Origin: Pseudomonadota bacterium
Lineage (GTDB): Bacteria > Pseudomonadota > Alphaproteobacteria > Puniceispirillales > Marisalimonadaceae
Direction of reading: 5' to 3'
Length of the DNA stretch: 64,000 bases
Assembly (NCBI GenBank): GCA_027625145.1
Contig: JAQBXK010000001.1
Location: 97,057 to 161,056, forward strand
The notes beneath the pieces were generated by a model. The model saw nothing but the letters and a program-made list of their open reading frames with translations. It made no database searches and was not told where the DNA came from. Shown one piece after another: positions 8,986-17,877 of this stretch (its first letter is position 1; every line of letters starts with the position of its first letter). A program made the translations under genes and the position numbers.

Positions 8986-10694
8986 TTCTCATCTAACTTT
9001 AAAATTGGGAAAAGCCAGTCACAGGATCTTTTTTTATTGATTTGATGAGGTAATGGAGCTCCTTGAAACAAAGTAATTCTTGTCCATAAATTAGATTTTG
9101 GGTCGTATTTTGATGCTCCAAAAAAACTTAATTTACATCTTAACATGTCTTTTGGTTTAGTGAGTGATCCAATTAAATTATCTTGAATTTCACTATAAGG
9201 GTAGTTCTCCTTTATAAGGATTCTTCTTATAATTAACCTTATTTCTGGATGATTAATAATCGCCTCAGAGACGCTCATTTCTTTAGGCAAAGTAATTAAT
9301 ATTTTTAAACATTTTTGAATTTGATGAGGAATGTCAAATGGCAATTCTTTTTCAACACCTTCATCGACAAACCTATTACCTAATCTGGGTTCTGATTTTG
9401 TTTCAGAAGTATACCAAAAGAAAAAATTTTCACTATCCTTAGTTAAATCAAGTCTAAGAGCCCAACTGTATTTTAGTTTAATAATTTTTATAATATTATG
9501 AATACTTGTATTGATAGGAAGGGTAATTGTTTCTTCACAATTCATATCATCTACTAAGTCGTCAACAATTTTAGAAAATGGTTCAATTAATATTGAATTA
9601 AGTAATTCTTGTGTTTCAATACTGATTTTTTTTTCATTATATTTAATTAATTTTTTTAGAGGATAAGTATCTTTTAATATTAAATTTGTGTCTTTGTTTT
9701 TAATAATTTTTTTAAGATTAAGTCTTATTTCATTAATTCTTTTCATCTGAATTTTATTGTCAACTTTCCATTGAAGAGAATATTCATGTGCTTGTTTTAT
9801 TAATGTAATAATTTTTAATTGTTCAGATGGTTTTAATTTTTTTAATGAGATAACCTTTGCTATGGCTTTTTCTCTAGCATTAATCCATTTATGTAAAAGT
9901 TCTTGATGGTTTATAATAAAGGGAGCCATCCCTAAGCCAGTTGCATTACCTACACCAATGTGTCTGGAAAGTGTATTATTGAGTTTTACTGCTTTAGATC
10001 CACCTTTTATCTTGGCAAGGTAATTGATGATTTCAATTGAGAAATATCTTATTAAATAAACAGTCAACATCTCTGCTTGGAAAGGTTTTTTTAAAAATGA
10101 TTTATTTTGTATTTCAGAATAGTCACCTATGCCAAATTTACCATTGCCATAAACTGCTGTAGTTCTAATTAAATATCCAATATCATTAATTAAATTATGA
10201 TCAGGCTGTTTCCCATTAGAAAGGCATTCTAAAACAGTTGCAAAAATTCTAACTGATTTATTAGCTCTGCTTAAGGTAAGTTGTTTGTTTAAGTGACGTC
10301 CTAATTCTTGGATTTTTAAATTCTTAGACATGTATGATATTTCATCTTCAGTTGGCTCACCATCAAATAATGAAAAAGTCATATCCCATTTTTCTGCTAT
10401 TACTCTATCACTTCTTTCTTCATCTTTTATAGAATGACAAAATACAATTAATGAAAAAACATTTATATCAGTAATTGCTTTTATTACAGCATTACCTACT
10501 CCTTCTTCGTTGAAGTTCCATTCTGATATATTAAAGGTCCATTTTTTTTTATACATTTCATTGATTAACTGTCTATTGAAGGATAGACGGGTCTGATGAA
10601 AGCTACCTAAACGATTTAAACGCATTACTTTTGATGGAAGTCTCATTGGAAGTGAGTTTGATGCATTTAATTGGATGGAATTTTTTAAATGCAT
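8982..10694 (-). CDS. Large conserved-looking protein of unknown function
   Basis: A 570-residue, apparently cytoplasmic protein with no signal peptide or clear membrane helix. I do not recognise its family. The most striking segment is RHIGVGNATGLGMAPF at 244-259, a Gly-rich turn that could be a ligand site, and it is followed by a long charged helical region (about 265-340). The gene overlaps the DUF3726 gene by 4 bases downstream and is 14 bases from the broken M19 dipeptidase upstream, giving a tight three-gene unit. Function should not be guessed beyond a link to those two partners. Confidence 0.8.
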   Translation of the reverse strand: MHLKNSIQLNASNSLPMRLPSKVMRLNRLGSFHQTRLSFNRQLINEMYKKKWTFNISEWNFNEEGVGNAVIKAITDINVFSLIVFCHSIKDEERSDRVIAEKWDMTFSLFDGEPTEDEISYMSKNLKIQELGRHLNKQLTLSRANKSVRIFATVLECLSNGKQPDHNLINDIGYLIRTTAVYGNGKFGIGDYSEIQNKSFLKKPFQAEMLTVYLIRYFSIEIINYLAKIKGGSKAVKLNNTLSRHIGVGNATGLGMAPFIINHQELLHKWINAREKAIAKVISLKKLKPSEQLKIITLIKQAHEYSLQWKVDNKIQMKRINEIRLNLKKIIKNKDTNLILKDTYPLKKLIKYNEKKISIETQELLNSILIEPFSKIVDDLVDDMNCEETITLPINTSIHNIIKIIKLKYSWALRLDLTKDSENFFFWYTSETKSEPRLGNRFVDEGVEKELPFDIPHQIQKCLKILITLPKEMSVSEAIINHPEIRLIIRRILIKENYPYSEIQDNLIGSLTKPKDMLRCKLSFFGASKYDPKSNLWTRITLFQGAPLPHQINKKRSCDWLFPILKLDEK

Positions 10695-10708
10695 GCAATT
10701 ACATTTTT

Positions 10709-11680
10709 TTAATTAGGTTTAAAAGATTTTTGAAAAAAATTTAACCAATTTTGACCTTTTATTTTATTAATCTCATCTTGAGAAAAGCCGAAGTCATTTA
10801 ATCCAGTCAAAATTTTATTCCAATCACGATTGTCTCTAAACCATTCAGGCATATCAGGAAAGCCAGGATTAGAAGCAGAGCCTTCTCCATAATCTATTTG
10901 CTTTGTCCATTTGCCAACCCTCATCCATTCCACTATACTATCAGGCTGATCTTGACAAAGATCGGAGCCAAATCCGATGTTATCAACTCCTATTAAGTCA
11001 GCTGTTTTAGCTATCATTTCACAGAAATCTTCGATAGAGCAATTACTTCCATTTTTTAAATGATGAGGATAAAGAGAAAATCCTAACATGCCTTTGTTTT
11101 TAGACAATTTTTTTAAGATATCATTTGATTTATTTCGTTTAGCTGAATGCCAAAAAACCGGATTAGCGTGACTTATAACAATTGGTCTTGATGAAATTTC
11201 AATGGCTTCAAATGTAGATTTTTCTGATGAATGAGACATGTCTACTACCATACCAACTCTATTCATTTCTTTTATTACTTCTTTTCCCATTCTAGTTATA
11301 CCAGGGTCATTTTCTTCATAACAGCCTGTAGCTAATAATGATTGATTATTATAAGAAAGCTGCATAAACCTTCCACCTAGTCTATGTAAAATTTCGACAA
11401 GTCCTATATCATCTTCAATTGGTGAAGGGTTTTGAAAACCAAATATTACTGCTGTTTTATTTTCTTTTTTTGCTAATTCAACATCTTCAGAAAAATAGGC
11501 TGGCATAATTAAAGATGGATACTGCTCAAACCAAGAGTTCCATTGTTAAAAGTTAGAGACAGTTTCTCTAAATTGTTTATGGTATGATATTGTAACGTGC
11601 ACTGCTGTTAGATTGGCTTCACGCCATTGTTTAAAAATTTTTTCAGACCAATTACAATATTGTAGGCAATCTATAAACAT
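10709..11680 (-). pseudogene. M19 (membrane dipeptidase-type) peptidase gene interrupted by in-frame TAA
   Basis: On the minus strand the frame starts at ATG 11680, runs 44 codons, meets TAA at 11546-11548, and then continues in the same frame for 279 codons to 10709. Both sides match renal-dipeptidase-type M19 enzymes: IDCLQY and AVHVTI before the stop; FGFQNPSPIEDDIG, DMSHS, SHAN and GFGSDLCQDQPDS after it. In this family a Glu is expected at the interrupted codon, so one GAA-to-TAA change explains it. An internal ATG at 11506 could start a 265-residue protein missing the first strand of the barrel, but it has no ribosome binding site. A sequencing error is the main alternative. Confidence 0.8.
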
Positions 11681-11735
11681 AAATAATAACCATTATATAT
11701 TTGTTAGCATATAAATATTAACTATATTTAAAATT

Positions 11736-12119
11736 TTAGTCATCAATTTTATTTCTATATTTTTCAGGAGGCCTAGTTCTAATGATTAAACAAGCTAAAG
11801 CTACTAAAACAATCGCCCCGGCTTCATATAGAAGATCACTTGGCTCTTTACCTTGTAATATTATCATTCTAGACAAAGCAGTAATGGCAATGAATAATGG
11901 TAACGTTACAGGAATACGATTACTTCTATAAAAGGCAGCAACCATTCCCAATACCTCTGTGTATATAAATAATAATAGCAAATCAGCTAATAGAACTCTT
12001 TGTATTTTAATTAATTCAATAATTTCTTGAATTGTGGCACATAATGTTGCGAAAGCTATAAAAATTAATAATGCTTTTTCAGCAATATGAATACACTTAC
12101 TAATAAGTTTATCATTCAT
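11736..12119 (-). CDS. PsiE-family membrane protein
   Basis: 127 residues counted from the ATG at 12119; a TTG one codon earlier is less likely because GGAG at 12128-12131 is spaced 8 bases from the ATG. Four hydrophobic segments and the phrase RSNRIPVTLPLFIAITALSR match the PsiE family, first named for phosphate-starvation induction in E. coli; its biochemical role is not settled. Upstream lies the divergent gap shared with a TauD-type gene. No Pho box was recognised. Confidence 0.75.
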   Translation of the reverse strand: MNDKLISKCIHIAEKALLIFIAFATLCATIQEIIELIKIQRVLLADLLLLFIYTEVLGMVAAFYRSNRIPVTLPLFIAITALSRMIILQGKEPSDLLYEAGAIVLVALACLIIRTRPPEKYRNKIDD

Positions 12120-12185
12120 CAATTAAACTCCAATTTATAAGATTAATACTTTGACGTAATAATTTTTTAATACAATGGAAAATTA

Positions 12186-12205
12186 TTAACTGGTTAATTA
12201 GTTAA
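12186..12205. promoter_or_regulatory. 20-bp inverted repeat in a divergent promoter region
   Basis: TTAACT (12186-12191) and AGTTAA (12200-12205) form a perfect dyad with an 8-base centre, located between the divergent psiE-like and TauD-type genes. It could be an operator for either. In such AT-rich DNA short dyads arise by chance, so confidence is low. Confidence 0.25.
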
Positions 12206-12277
12206 AGTATTGCTAATTTAAAAATTAATATTAAATTTATTTATATCTATTATTAAATATAACATGGGGGTGTTATT

Positions 12278-13114
12278 ATGAAATTAAATATAAAGCCATT
12301 ATCAAAGGTAATGGGAGCTGAAATTATAGGAATCGACTTAAAGGATAAGCTAGATGAAGCTACAAAAAAAGAGCTTTGTAAGGCCGTAACAGATTATTTA
12401 GTTGTATGCATTAGAAATCAAGACTTAAAACCTAAAGAACTTGCTAATGTTTCAAGAATTTTTGGAACTCCTAAAAAGTACTTCATAAAAGATGCAACTG
12501 TTGACAATGTTCCTGAAGTTATTGTCGTCTCAAATAGATCTAAAGAAGCAAATAATAAACCTAAAGTTAAAGCTAGTCATTGGCATACTGATGATTCTTA
12601 TATGGCAAAACCAGCCACTTTAACATTTATATATCCAGAGACACTTCCAGAAAATGGAGGAGCAACAGATTTTATAAATTGTTATAATGTTTTCCAAGAT
12701 CTTCCAGAGACTTTAAAAAATAAAATTTGTGATCTTAAAGCTGTACATAAATGGTTAAGTAGACGCAATGTTTCTGAAGTATTAACTTTATCAGAAGATG
12801 AAGAAAAACTTACCCCAGATGTTGAACATACTTTTATAAGAACACATCCAATCTCTAAACAAAAATCTCTTTATATAAACCCTAATAGGATAGATCATAT
12901 TGCAGGTTTTGATGAACAAGAAAGTGATAGACTTCTTGATGAACTTTACAATTTCTCATTCCAATCAAAATTTCAATATAGTCATAATTACCAAAAAGGT
13001 GATTTAGTTATTTGGGATAATCGCTGCACAATGCATAGAGCTAATTCTGAATATGATATAAATCAATTACGAATTATGCACAGGGTAATGCTCGAAGGTG
13101 AAGCCGTGAGTTAA
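12278..13114 (+). CDS. TauD/TfdA-family Fe(II)/2-oxoglutarate dioxygenase
   Basis: 278 residues. Iron ligands: His103 and Asp105 (HWHTDD) and His253 (TMHR). Arg265 and Arg269 of RIMHR occupy the positions that in E. coli TauD bind 2-oxoglutarate and the substrate sulfonate, so a TauD-like anionic substrate is plausible, though not proven. A GGGGG block at 12266-12270 gives a strong ribosome binding site seven bases ahead of the ATG. It is followed 85 bases later by the flavin monooxygenase gene in the same direction. Confidence 0.9.
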   Translation: MKLNIKPLSKVMGAEIIGIDLKDKLDEATKKELCKAVTDYLVVCIRNQDLKPKELANVSRIFGTPKKYFIKDATVDNVPEVIVVSNRSKEANNKPKVKASHWHTDDSYMAKPATLTFIYPETLPENGGATDFINCYNVFQDLPETLKNKICDLKAVHKWLSRRNVSEVLTLSEDEEKLTPDVEHTFIRTHPISKQKSLYINPNRIDHIAGFDEQESDRLLDELYNFSFQSKFQYSHNYQKGDLVIWDNRCTMHRANSEYDINQLRIMHRVMLEGEAVS

Positions 13115-13129
13115 AATAGTTATAGTTTT

Positions 13130-13155
13130 TTTTAGAAAAAATATTATTTCTAAAA
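13130..13155 (+). terminator. AT-only hairpin after the TauD-type gene
   Basis: TTTTAGAAA (13130-13138) and TTTCTAAAA (13147-13155) form a perfect 9-bp stem with an 8-base loop, 16 bases after the TauD stop codon. The stem is almost pure A/T and there is no clean U tract, so termination strength would be weak; it may instead be an mRNA end or a chance palindrome. Confidence 0.3.
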
Positions 13156-13199
13156 TAATTTATCAATAACTTACTAATTCAAAATTTCTTGAGATACTT

Positions 13200-14987
13200 A
13201 TGACTAGTAAAATAAATGTTAATAATCAATTTTCTGTTGAACGCCTTGCTCAACAATGGACAGAAAAATTTAATGCGGCAATAGAAAAACAGGATGTTAG
13301 AGAACTAGGAGATATATTTATAGAAGATTGCCATTGGCGGGATCTTTTGGCATTGACGTGGAGAATTGAAACACATAGTGGATGGGAATCGTTGAAAGAA
13401 AAAATTATTATCTCAGCAAAAATCCATGGTATGAAAAATTTTAAGCTTGATAAACGTCGAAGTGCTCCGAAACTTATTGAACGTGCAGGACAAAGTTGTA
13501 TAGAGGCGTTTGGATGTTTTGACACGAATATAGGCAAATGCGTCTCTGTTTTTCGACTTTCAACTGATGGAAATTCAGCTTGGACTTTTATGTCTGCCTT
13601 AGAAGAAGTTTTTGATAGCAAGAAAAATGAAAACGATGATATTCCAGATGTAGGAACGGATATCTCTGCACCAAATTGGTTAGACCTTCGTATTGCAACT
13701 AAAGATTTTTCAAATAGAGACCCTAAGGTTTTAATAGTGGGTGGAGGTCATGCTGGTTGCACATCAGCTGCTGAGCTTGGAAGGCTTGGAGTAGACACGC
13801 TAGTTGTGGATAATGAAAAACGTATAGGTGATAATTGGAGACTACGTTATCATAGTTTAAAACTTCATAACCGAACTCCAATCAATCATTTTCCTCATAT
13901 GCCATTTCCAGATACTTTCCCCGGTTATATTCCAAAGGATAAATTAGCTAACTGGATAGAAACTTATGTTGATGCTATGGAAATTAATTTCTGGACAGAA
14001 ACAAAATTTGAGGGTGCTAAATATGATCCTGTCTCAGGACATTGGTTAGCTGAATTGACACTTGATGATGGATCAAAACTAACTCTAAAACCGAAACATA
14101 TTATCATGGCAACAAGTGTAAGTGGCACTCCCAATATACCTCGTATACCAACTTTAGATAATTTTTTGGGGAAAGTTATTCATTCTAGTAAATACAAAAA
14201 TGGTAAAGAATGGCAAGGTAAAGAAACATTAGTTATTGGAACTGGAACAAGCGCTCATGATATCTGTCAAAATTTGCATGCTAATGGCGCTAAAGTTACT
14301 ATGATACAAAGAAGTCCAACTATGGTTGTCAACGTTGATCCTAGCGCTCAATTATATGATGGTTTGTATCTTCAAGCTGATGGAAAAACAAAAGCAGAAG
14401 ATTCTTTGTTGGAATTAGACCAAATAAATTCTTCATTTCCTATGGCTTTAACTAGACGTGCTCATCAAATTATAACTCGTAAAGTAAAAGAAATAGATGC
14501 CCCACTATTAAGTGCTCTTGAAGAAGCCGGTTTCAGATTAGAGTTTGGTGAAGACGATACAGGTTGGCCTCTGAAATATAGACAAAGAGGAGGTGGGTAT
14601 TATTTTAATGCTGGGTGTTCAGATCTTATCGCAGCTCGTGAAATAGATCTTCTTCAATATGATGATATTCAAACTTTTAAAGAAGATGGATTGCTTAACA
14701 AAAATGGTGATACTTTAACAGCACAGCTGATAGTGTTAGCTACCGGCTATAAAGGTCAAGATTATCTCACAAAACAATTATTTGGAGAAAAAGTTGCTAC
14801 CAAAGTAGGTAAAGTTTGGGGAGTTAATCCTGATACACAAGAACTCAATAATATGTGGAGTTCAACAGGTCAAGAAGGCTTATGGTATACAGCAGGATCA
14901 CTTTCTCAATGCCGTATTTATTCCAAATATTTGGCGATGCAAATTAAAGCTTTAGAAATTGGATATAAACTTAATAAACCTTATTAA
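13200..14987 (+). CDS. Flavin-containing monooxygenase with N-terminal SnoaL/NTF2-like domain
   Basis: 595 residues in two parts. Residues 1 to about 150 look like an NTF2/SnoaL-like alpha+beta domain. From about 175 an FAD-dependent monooxygenase follows, with the dinucleotide motif GGGHAG at 181-186 and the NADPH motif GTGTSAH at 347-353, as in plant YUCCA and bacterial FMO-like enzymes. A late ATGY motif (LATGYKGQ) supports the class. The domain pairing occurs in known bacterial FMO-like proteins. Likely reaction: NADPH- and O2-dependent oxygenation of a small N- or S-containing or carbonyl compound. It precedes a TIM-barrel protein and two PhyH dioxygenases. Confidence 0.88.
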   Translation: MTSKINVNNQFSVERLAQQWTEKFNAAIEKQDVRELGDIFIEDCHWRDLLALTWRIETHSGWESLKEKIIISAKIHGMKNFKLDKRRSAPKLIERAGQSCIEAFGCFDTNIGKCVSVFRLSTDGNSAWTFMSALEEVFDSKKNENDDIPDVGTDISAPNWLDLRIATKDFSNRDPKVLIVGGGHAGCTSAAELGRLGVDTLVVDNEKRIGDNWRLRYHSLKLHNRTPINHFPHMPFPDTFPGYIPKDKLANWIETYVDAMEINFWTETKFEGAKYDPVSGHWLAELTLDDGSKLTLKPKHIIMATSVSGTPNIPRIPTLDNFLGKVIHSSKYKNGKEWQGKETLVIGTGTSAHDICQNLHANGAKVTMIQRSPTMVVNVDPSAQLYDGLYLQADGKTKAEDSLLELDQINSSFPMALTRRAHQIITRKVKEIDAPLLSALEEAGFRLEFGEDDTGWPLKYRQRGGGYYFNAGCSDLIAAREIDLLQYDDIQTFKEDGLLNKNGDTLTAQLIVLATGYKGQDYLTKQLFGEKVATKVGKVWGVNPDTQELNNMWSSTGQEGLWYTAGSLSQCRIYSKYLAMQIKALEIGYKLNKPY

Positions 14988-15168
14988 ATTGTAAAACAAT
15001 CTTTAAAATTAACATACCTTTAAAGTGGAATATTCTTGAATTATAAAAAAACCTTATTTATAAAAGCATAGAAAACGTACAAATAAAATTTCCATAATAA
15101 AAAATAACAATTGTATTCTTTATTTAATATCAATATCGTTAATTAATATGAAATTAATGAGACTTTAG

Positions 15169-16176
15169 TTGGATAATTTTTTAAATAATGATCTTAAGTT
15201 TGGTATTCAAACTAATGGAATTAAACATACACATTTAGACCAAATGCCAAGTGTTAATAGTAGATTTCAGATGGCACATGATGCTATGGTTTTTGACTAT
15301 GTTGATAAAACCCCTGAATTTAGTGAGATAGAAGAATTTAAAGCATCTAGTTTAAAATATGGTCTTCCTATTAGAGCAGGTGGATGGTTTTATCAAATTG
15401 GAAATCATAAAGATTTACTAATAAAAAACTTGAAAATAGCAAGAGATCTTGGCTCTATAGTTCACAATACTCAAATTCAATCACACAAAGAAAATGGTCA
15501 ACTAGTCACTGACGAAGAGGTTAGAGACCTTTATCTAGAATCATATGATATCGGATTAAAGTATGGCGTAACTCCATGTTTTGAAATTCATGTTAATATG
15601 TGGAGCGAAGACTTTTTAAGGGTATCACATGTTGGTAAGTTAGTTGAAGACAAAGGAGTCGAATTCAATATTACTTTAGACCATAGTCATGTTATTTTTA
15701 AAATAAACAATCCTAAAGAACAAAATATTTTTAATATTGATAAACAAATTATTTCAGGTGAGCTAATCTTAGATCCTTTTATTACAGGAAATGTAGTTGA
15801 GGAATGGATTAATTTTGGATGGGTTAAACATTGTCATGCGAGAGCAGTTATTCCAAATAACCCATTAAATATTAATGGAAAGCATCCAGATGGATCTATA
15901 GGAAGAGGGATTCAATATCCATTTAAAAAACCCAAAAAAGATCAATACCATGTTGAATGGAAAGAAGATCTTTTAGAGCCCTGGAAAGAATGTATTAGAA
16001 TTTTAATGAGATATCATAAAGCAGATCAAAAGTCTAAATTAGGTCAGATTTCTACTGAATTTATACCTAATACAGATTATGGTGAGGGATGTAAATATTC
16101 TCTTTTTGAACAAGCTGTAGAATGTACTAAATGGATGAGAAGAACATGGGAAGATATTAAAAATGAAAATATATAA
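15169..16176 (+). CDS. TIM-barrel protein, xylose-isomerase-like (sugar phosphate isomerase/epimerase type)
   Basis: 335 residues beginning with TTG; no better start is in frame nearby. The pattern of barrel strands each ending in acidic or His residues (FEIHVNMWSE, ITLDHSH, HCHARA, STEFIP) is typical of AP-endonuclease-2/xylose-isomerase-like barrels, where these residues bind a divalent metal. Enzymes of this fold isomerise or epimerise sugars, or cleave related polyols. No closer subfamily is recognised. It reads with the FMO upstream and is 29 bases ahead of the first PhyH gene, so co-transcription with the PhyH pair is likely. Confidence 0.65.
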   Translation: MDNFLNNDLKFGIQTNGIKHTHLDQMPSVNSRFQMAHDAMVFDYVDKTPEFSEIEEFKASSLKYGLPIRAGGWFYQIGNHKDLLIKNLKIARDLGSIVHNTQIQSHKENGQLVTDEEVRDLYLESYDIGLKYGVTPCFEIHVNMWSEDFLRVSHVGKLVEDKGVEFNITLDHSHVIFKINNPKEQNIFNIDKQIISGELILDPFITGNVVEEWINFGWVKHCHARAVIPNNPLNINGKHPDGSIGRGIQYPFKKPKKDQYHVEWKEDLLEPWKECIRILMRYHKADQKSKLGQISTEFIPNTDYGEGCKYSLFEQAVECTKWMRRTWEDIKNENI

Positions 16177-16205
16177 TTATTAAACAATTTTATTGGGGGA
16201 AAGAA

Positions 16206-16967
16206 ATGTTAACGGAATCTCAAATTAATGAATATAAACAAAATGGTTTTGTAATACCCGACTTTGTTATGCCTGAAAACATCTTACTTAAAATTGAAGA
16301 AAGACATAATAAACTATTAAAAACTCATCCTGAATTTAAAAATTATTGTCCTGCAGTATTATCGTATGATGAAGGTTTTTTAGATTTCTGTAAAAATGAA
16401 ATTATACTAAATTTTGTTGAACAACTTATTGGACCTAATTTTGCTTTATGGAACTCTAGTTTTTTTGCAAAACCAGCAATTGATGGTCATGCAACGCCTT
16501 GGCACCAAGATGGACAATATTGGCCTATAAGACCTTTAGCTACTTGCACAGTTTGGTTGGCTATAGATGACGCTACTATTGAAAACGGATGTTTACGTTT
16601 TATTAAAGGCTCGCATATTGATCAAAAATTAAAAGCTCATAATATTAATAATGATAAAAATTTAACATTAAATCAAGAGCTCGTAAAAGAAGAATATGAT
16701 GAAAAAAAAGCAGTTAATTTAATTCTAAAAAGAGGACAAATTTCACTTCATGATGTTTATTTGGTCCATGGTTCAGAAGCCAATAATTCTCCAAAAGCAA
16801 GACGTGCTATAACAATGAGATTTATGCCTACTTCTAGTCAATTTGATCATAAATTAGCTAGAGATAATCAGCTTTTCAGCAAATTAAATGTTAATAAATA
16901 TTCTGATAGAAAAGTTTATCATATCAGAGGAGTAGATGTTTCAAAAAAAAATAACCTGACTTACTAG
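16206..16967 (+). CDS. PhyH-family Fe(II)/2-oxoglutarate dioxygenase (first of a tandem pair)
   Basis: 253 residues, a normal length for bacterial phytanoyl-CoA dioxygenase-like proteins. Iron ligands are His100 and Asp102 in PWHQD and His188 in LVHGS; Arg199 or Arg200 would hold 2-oxoglutarate. GGGGGA at 16195-16200 is a strong ribosome binding site. Bacterial PhyH enzymes hydroxylate many small compounds (ectoine, phosphonates, quorum-signal precursors, halogenation targets), so the substrate is open. The next gene, 49 bases on, is a diverged copy. Confidence 0.9.
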   Translation: MLTESQINEYKQNGFVIPDFVMPENILLKIEERHNKLLKTHPEFKNYCPAVLSYDEGFLDFCKNEIILNFVEQLIGPNFALWNSSFFAKPAIDGHATPWHQDGQYWPIRPLATCTVWLAIDDATIENGCLRFIKGSHIDQKLKAHNINNDKNLTLNQELVKEEYDEKKAVNLILKRGQISLHDVYLVHGSEANNSPKARRAITMRFMPTSSQFDHKLARDNQLFSKLNVNKYSDRKVYHIRGVDVSKKNNLTY

Positions 16968-17016
16968 TGATATTAATTCATTTGTTTATTCAAAGGTTGT
17001 TTTATGGGAGGAAAAA

Positions 17017-17832
17017 ATGTTTAAGACTAGCAGTAATGTAAGAAGACTTTCAGAAAATGAAAAAACACAATATAAAAGCGATGGATACATAACTGGGTTA
17101 CCAGTTTTTGCTAATGAAGCGAGAGATGATTTAAACGAATTTTTTACTTCTCTTAATTCTCGTTTGAGCAGTGATATAGATATTAATCAAACTAATATGT
17201 GGCACAAAGCAAGTTTAAATTTTTATAATCTATGTAGAACACCAGCTATACTTGACTATGTTGAGGACTTATTAGGACCTAACTTTTTTCAATGGGGGGG
17301 ACAATTTTTTCTTAAAGAACCAAATGATGGATCAGTTGTTCCATGGCATCAAGACTCACAGTATTGGCCTTTATCGCCAGCAAAATCAGTTACAGTTTGG
17401 TTAGCGTTATACGATACAGATGAAGAAAATGCAGCAATGAAGATTGTAAAAAAAAGTCATAACCAAGGTATGTTTAATCATATAACGAATAAAGCTACTA
17501 ACCTTGTTTTGGATCAAGAAGTATCAAAGGATCAGATTAAAGAAGAGAATATTGTATCTTTAAATTTAAAGGCTGGTGAAATGTCACTGCATGATGACGG
17601 ATTACTTCATGGATCAGAAGCAAATTTTTCAAGTAGACGAAGATGCGGTGTTACAATGAGATTTGCACCTGTCAATGTGAAAGCTGATTTATCAATATGG
17701 CCTCATTTTGAAACGCAATTGGCTAGAGGTACAGATAATTTTAAAAACAATCCTACAGCGGAAATTCCAAGAGGTGAGGGGACACCAATAAAAAAATTTC
17801 AATACTCTAAGGAGTTTGTAAATCAATGGTAA
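17017..17832 (+). CDS. PhyH-family Fe(II)/2-oxoglutarate dioxygenase (second of a tandem pair)
   Basis: 271 residues. Iron ligands are His111 and Asp113 (PWHQD) and His198 (LLHGS); SRRR after the last ligand supplies the 2-oxoglutarate Arg. HGSEAN and the QYWP stretch are shared with the preceding PhyH gene, and the pair looks like an old tandem duplication with diverged N- and C-termini. GGGAGG at 17006-17011 is the ribosome binding site. The two may act on successive positions of one substrate or form a heteromer; neither is shown by the sequence. Confidence 0.9.
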   Translation: MFKTSSNVRRLSENEKTQYKSDGYITGLPVFANEARDDLNEFFTSLNSRLSSDIDINQTNMWHKASLNFYNLCRTPAILDYVEDLLGPNFFQWGGQFFLKEPNDGSVVPWHQDSQYWPLSPAKSVTVWLALYDTDEENAAMKIVKKSHNQGMFNHITNKATNLVLDQEVSKDQIKEENIVSLNLKAGEMSLHDDGLLHGSEANFSSRRRCGVTMRFAPVNVKADLSIWPHFETQLARGTDNFKNNPTAEIPRGEGTPIKKFQYSKEFVNQW

Positions 17833-17877
17833 TTTTATTATATTAAATAGGAGATATATTTAAATTTATTAGTTTTA

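Noticed and set aside
12151..12176. TTGACG and TACAAT as a promoter for the TauD-type gene at 12278
   Set aside because: Spacer is only 14 bases and the start codon is about 100 bases away; not convincing.
13250..13621. 123-codon frame opposite the flavin monooxygenase gene
   Set aside because: Lies fully inside a recognised gene on the other strand and resembles no family.
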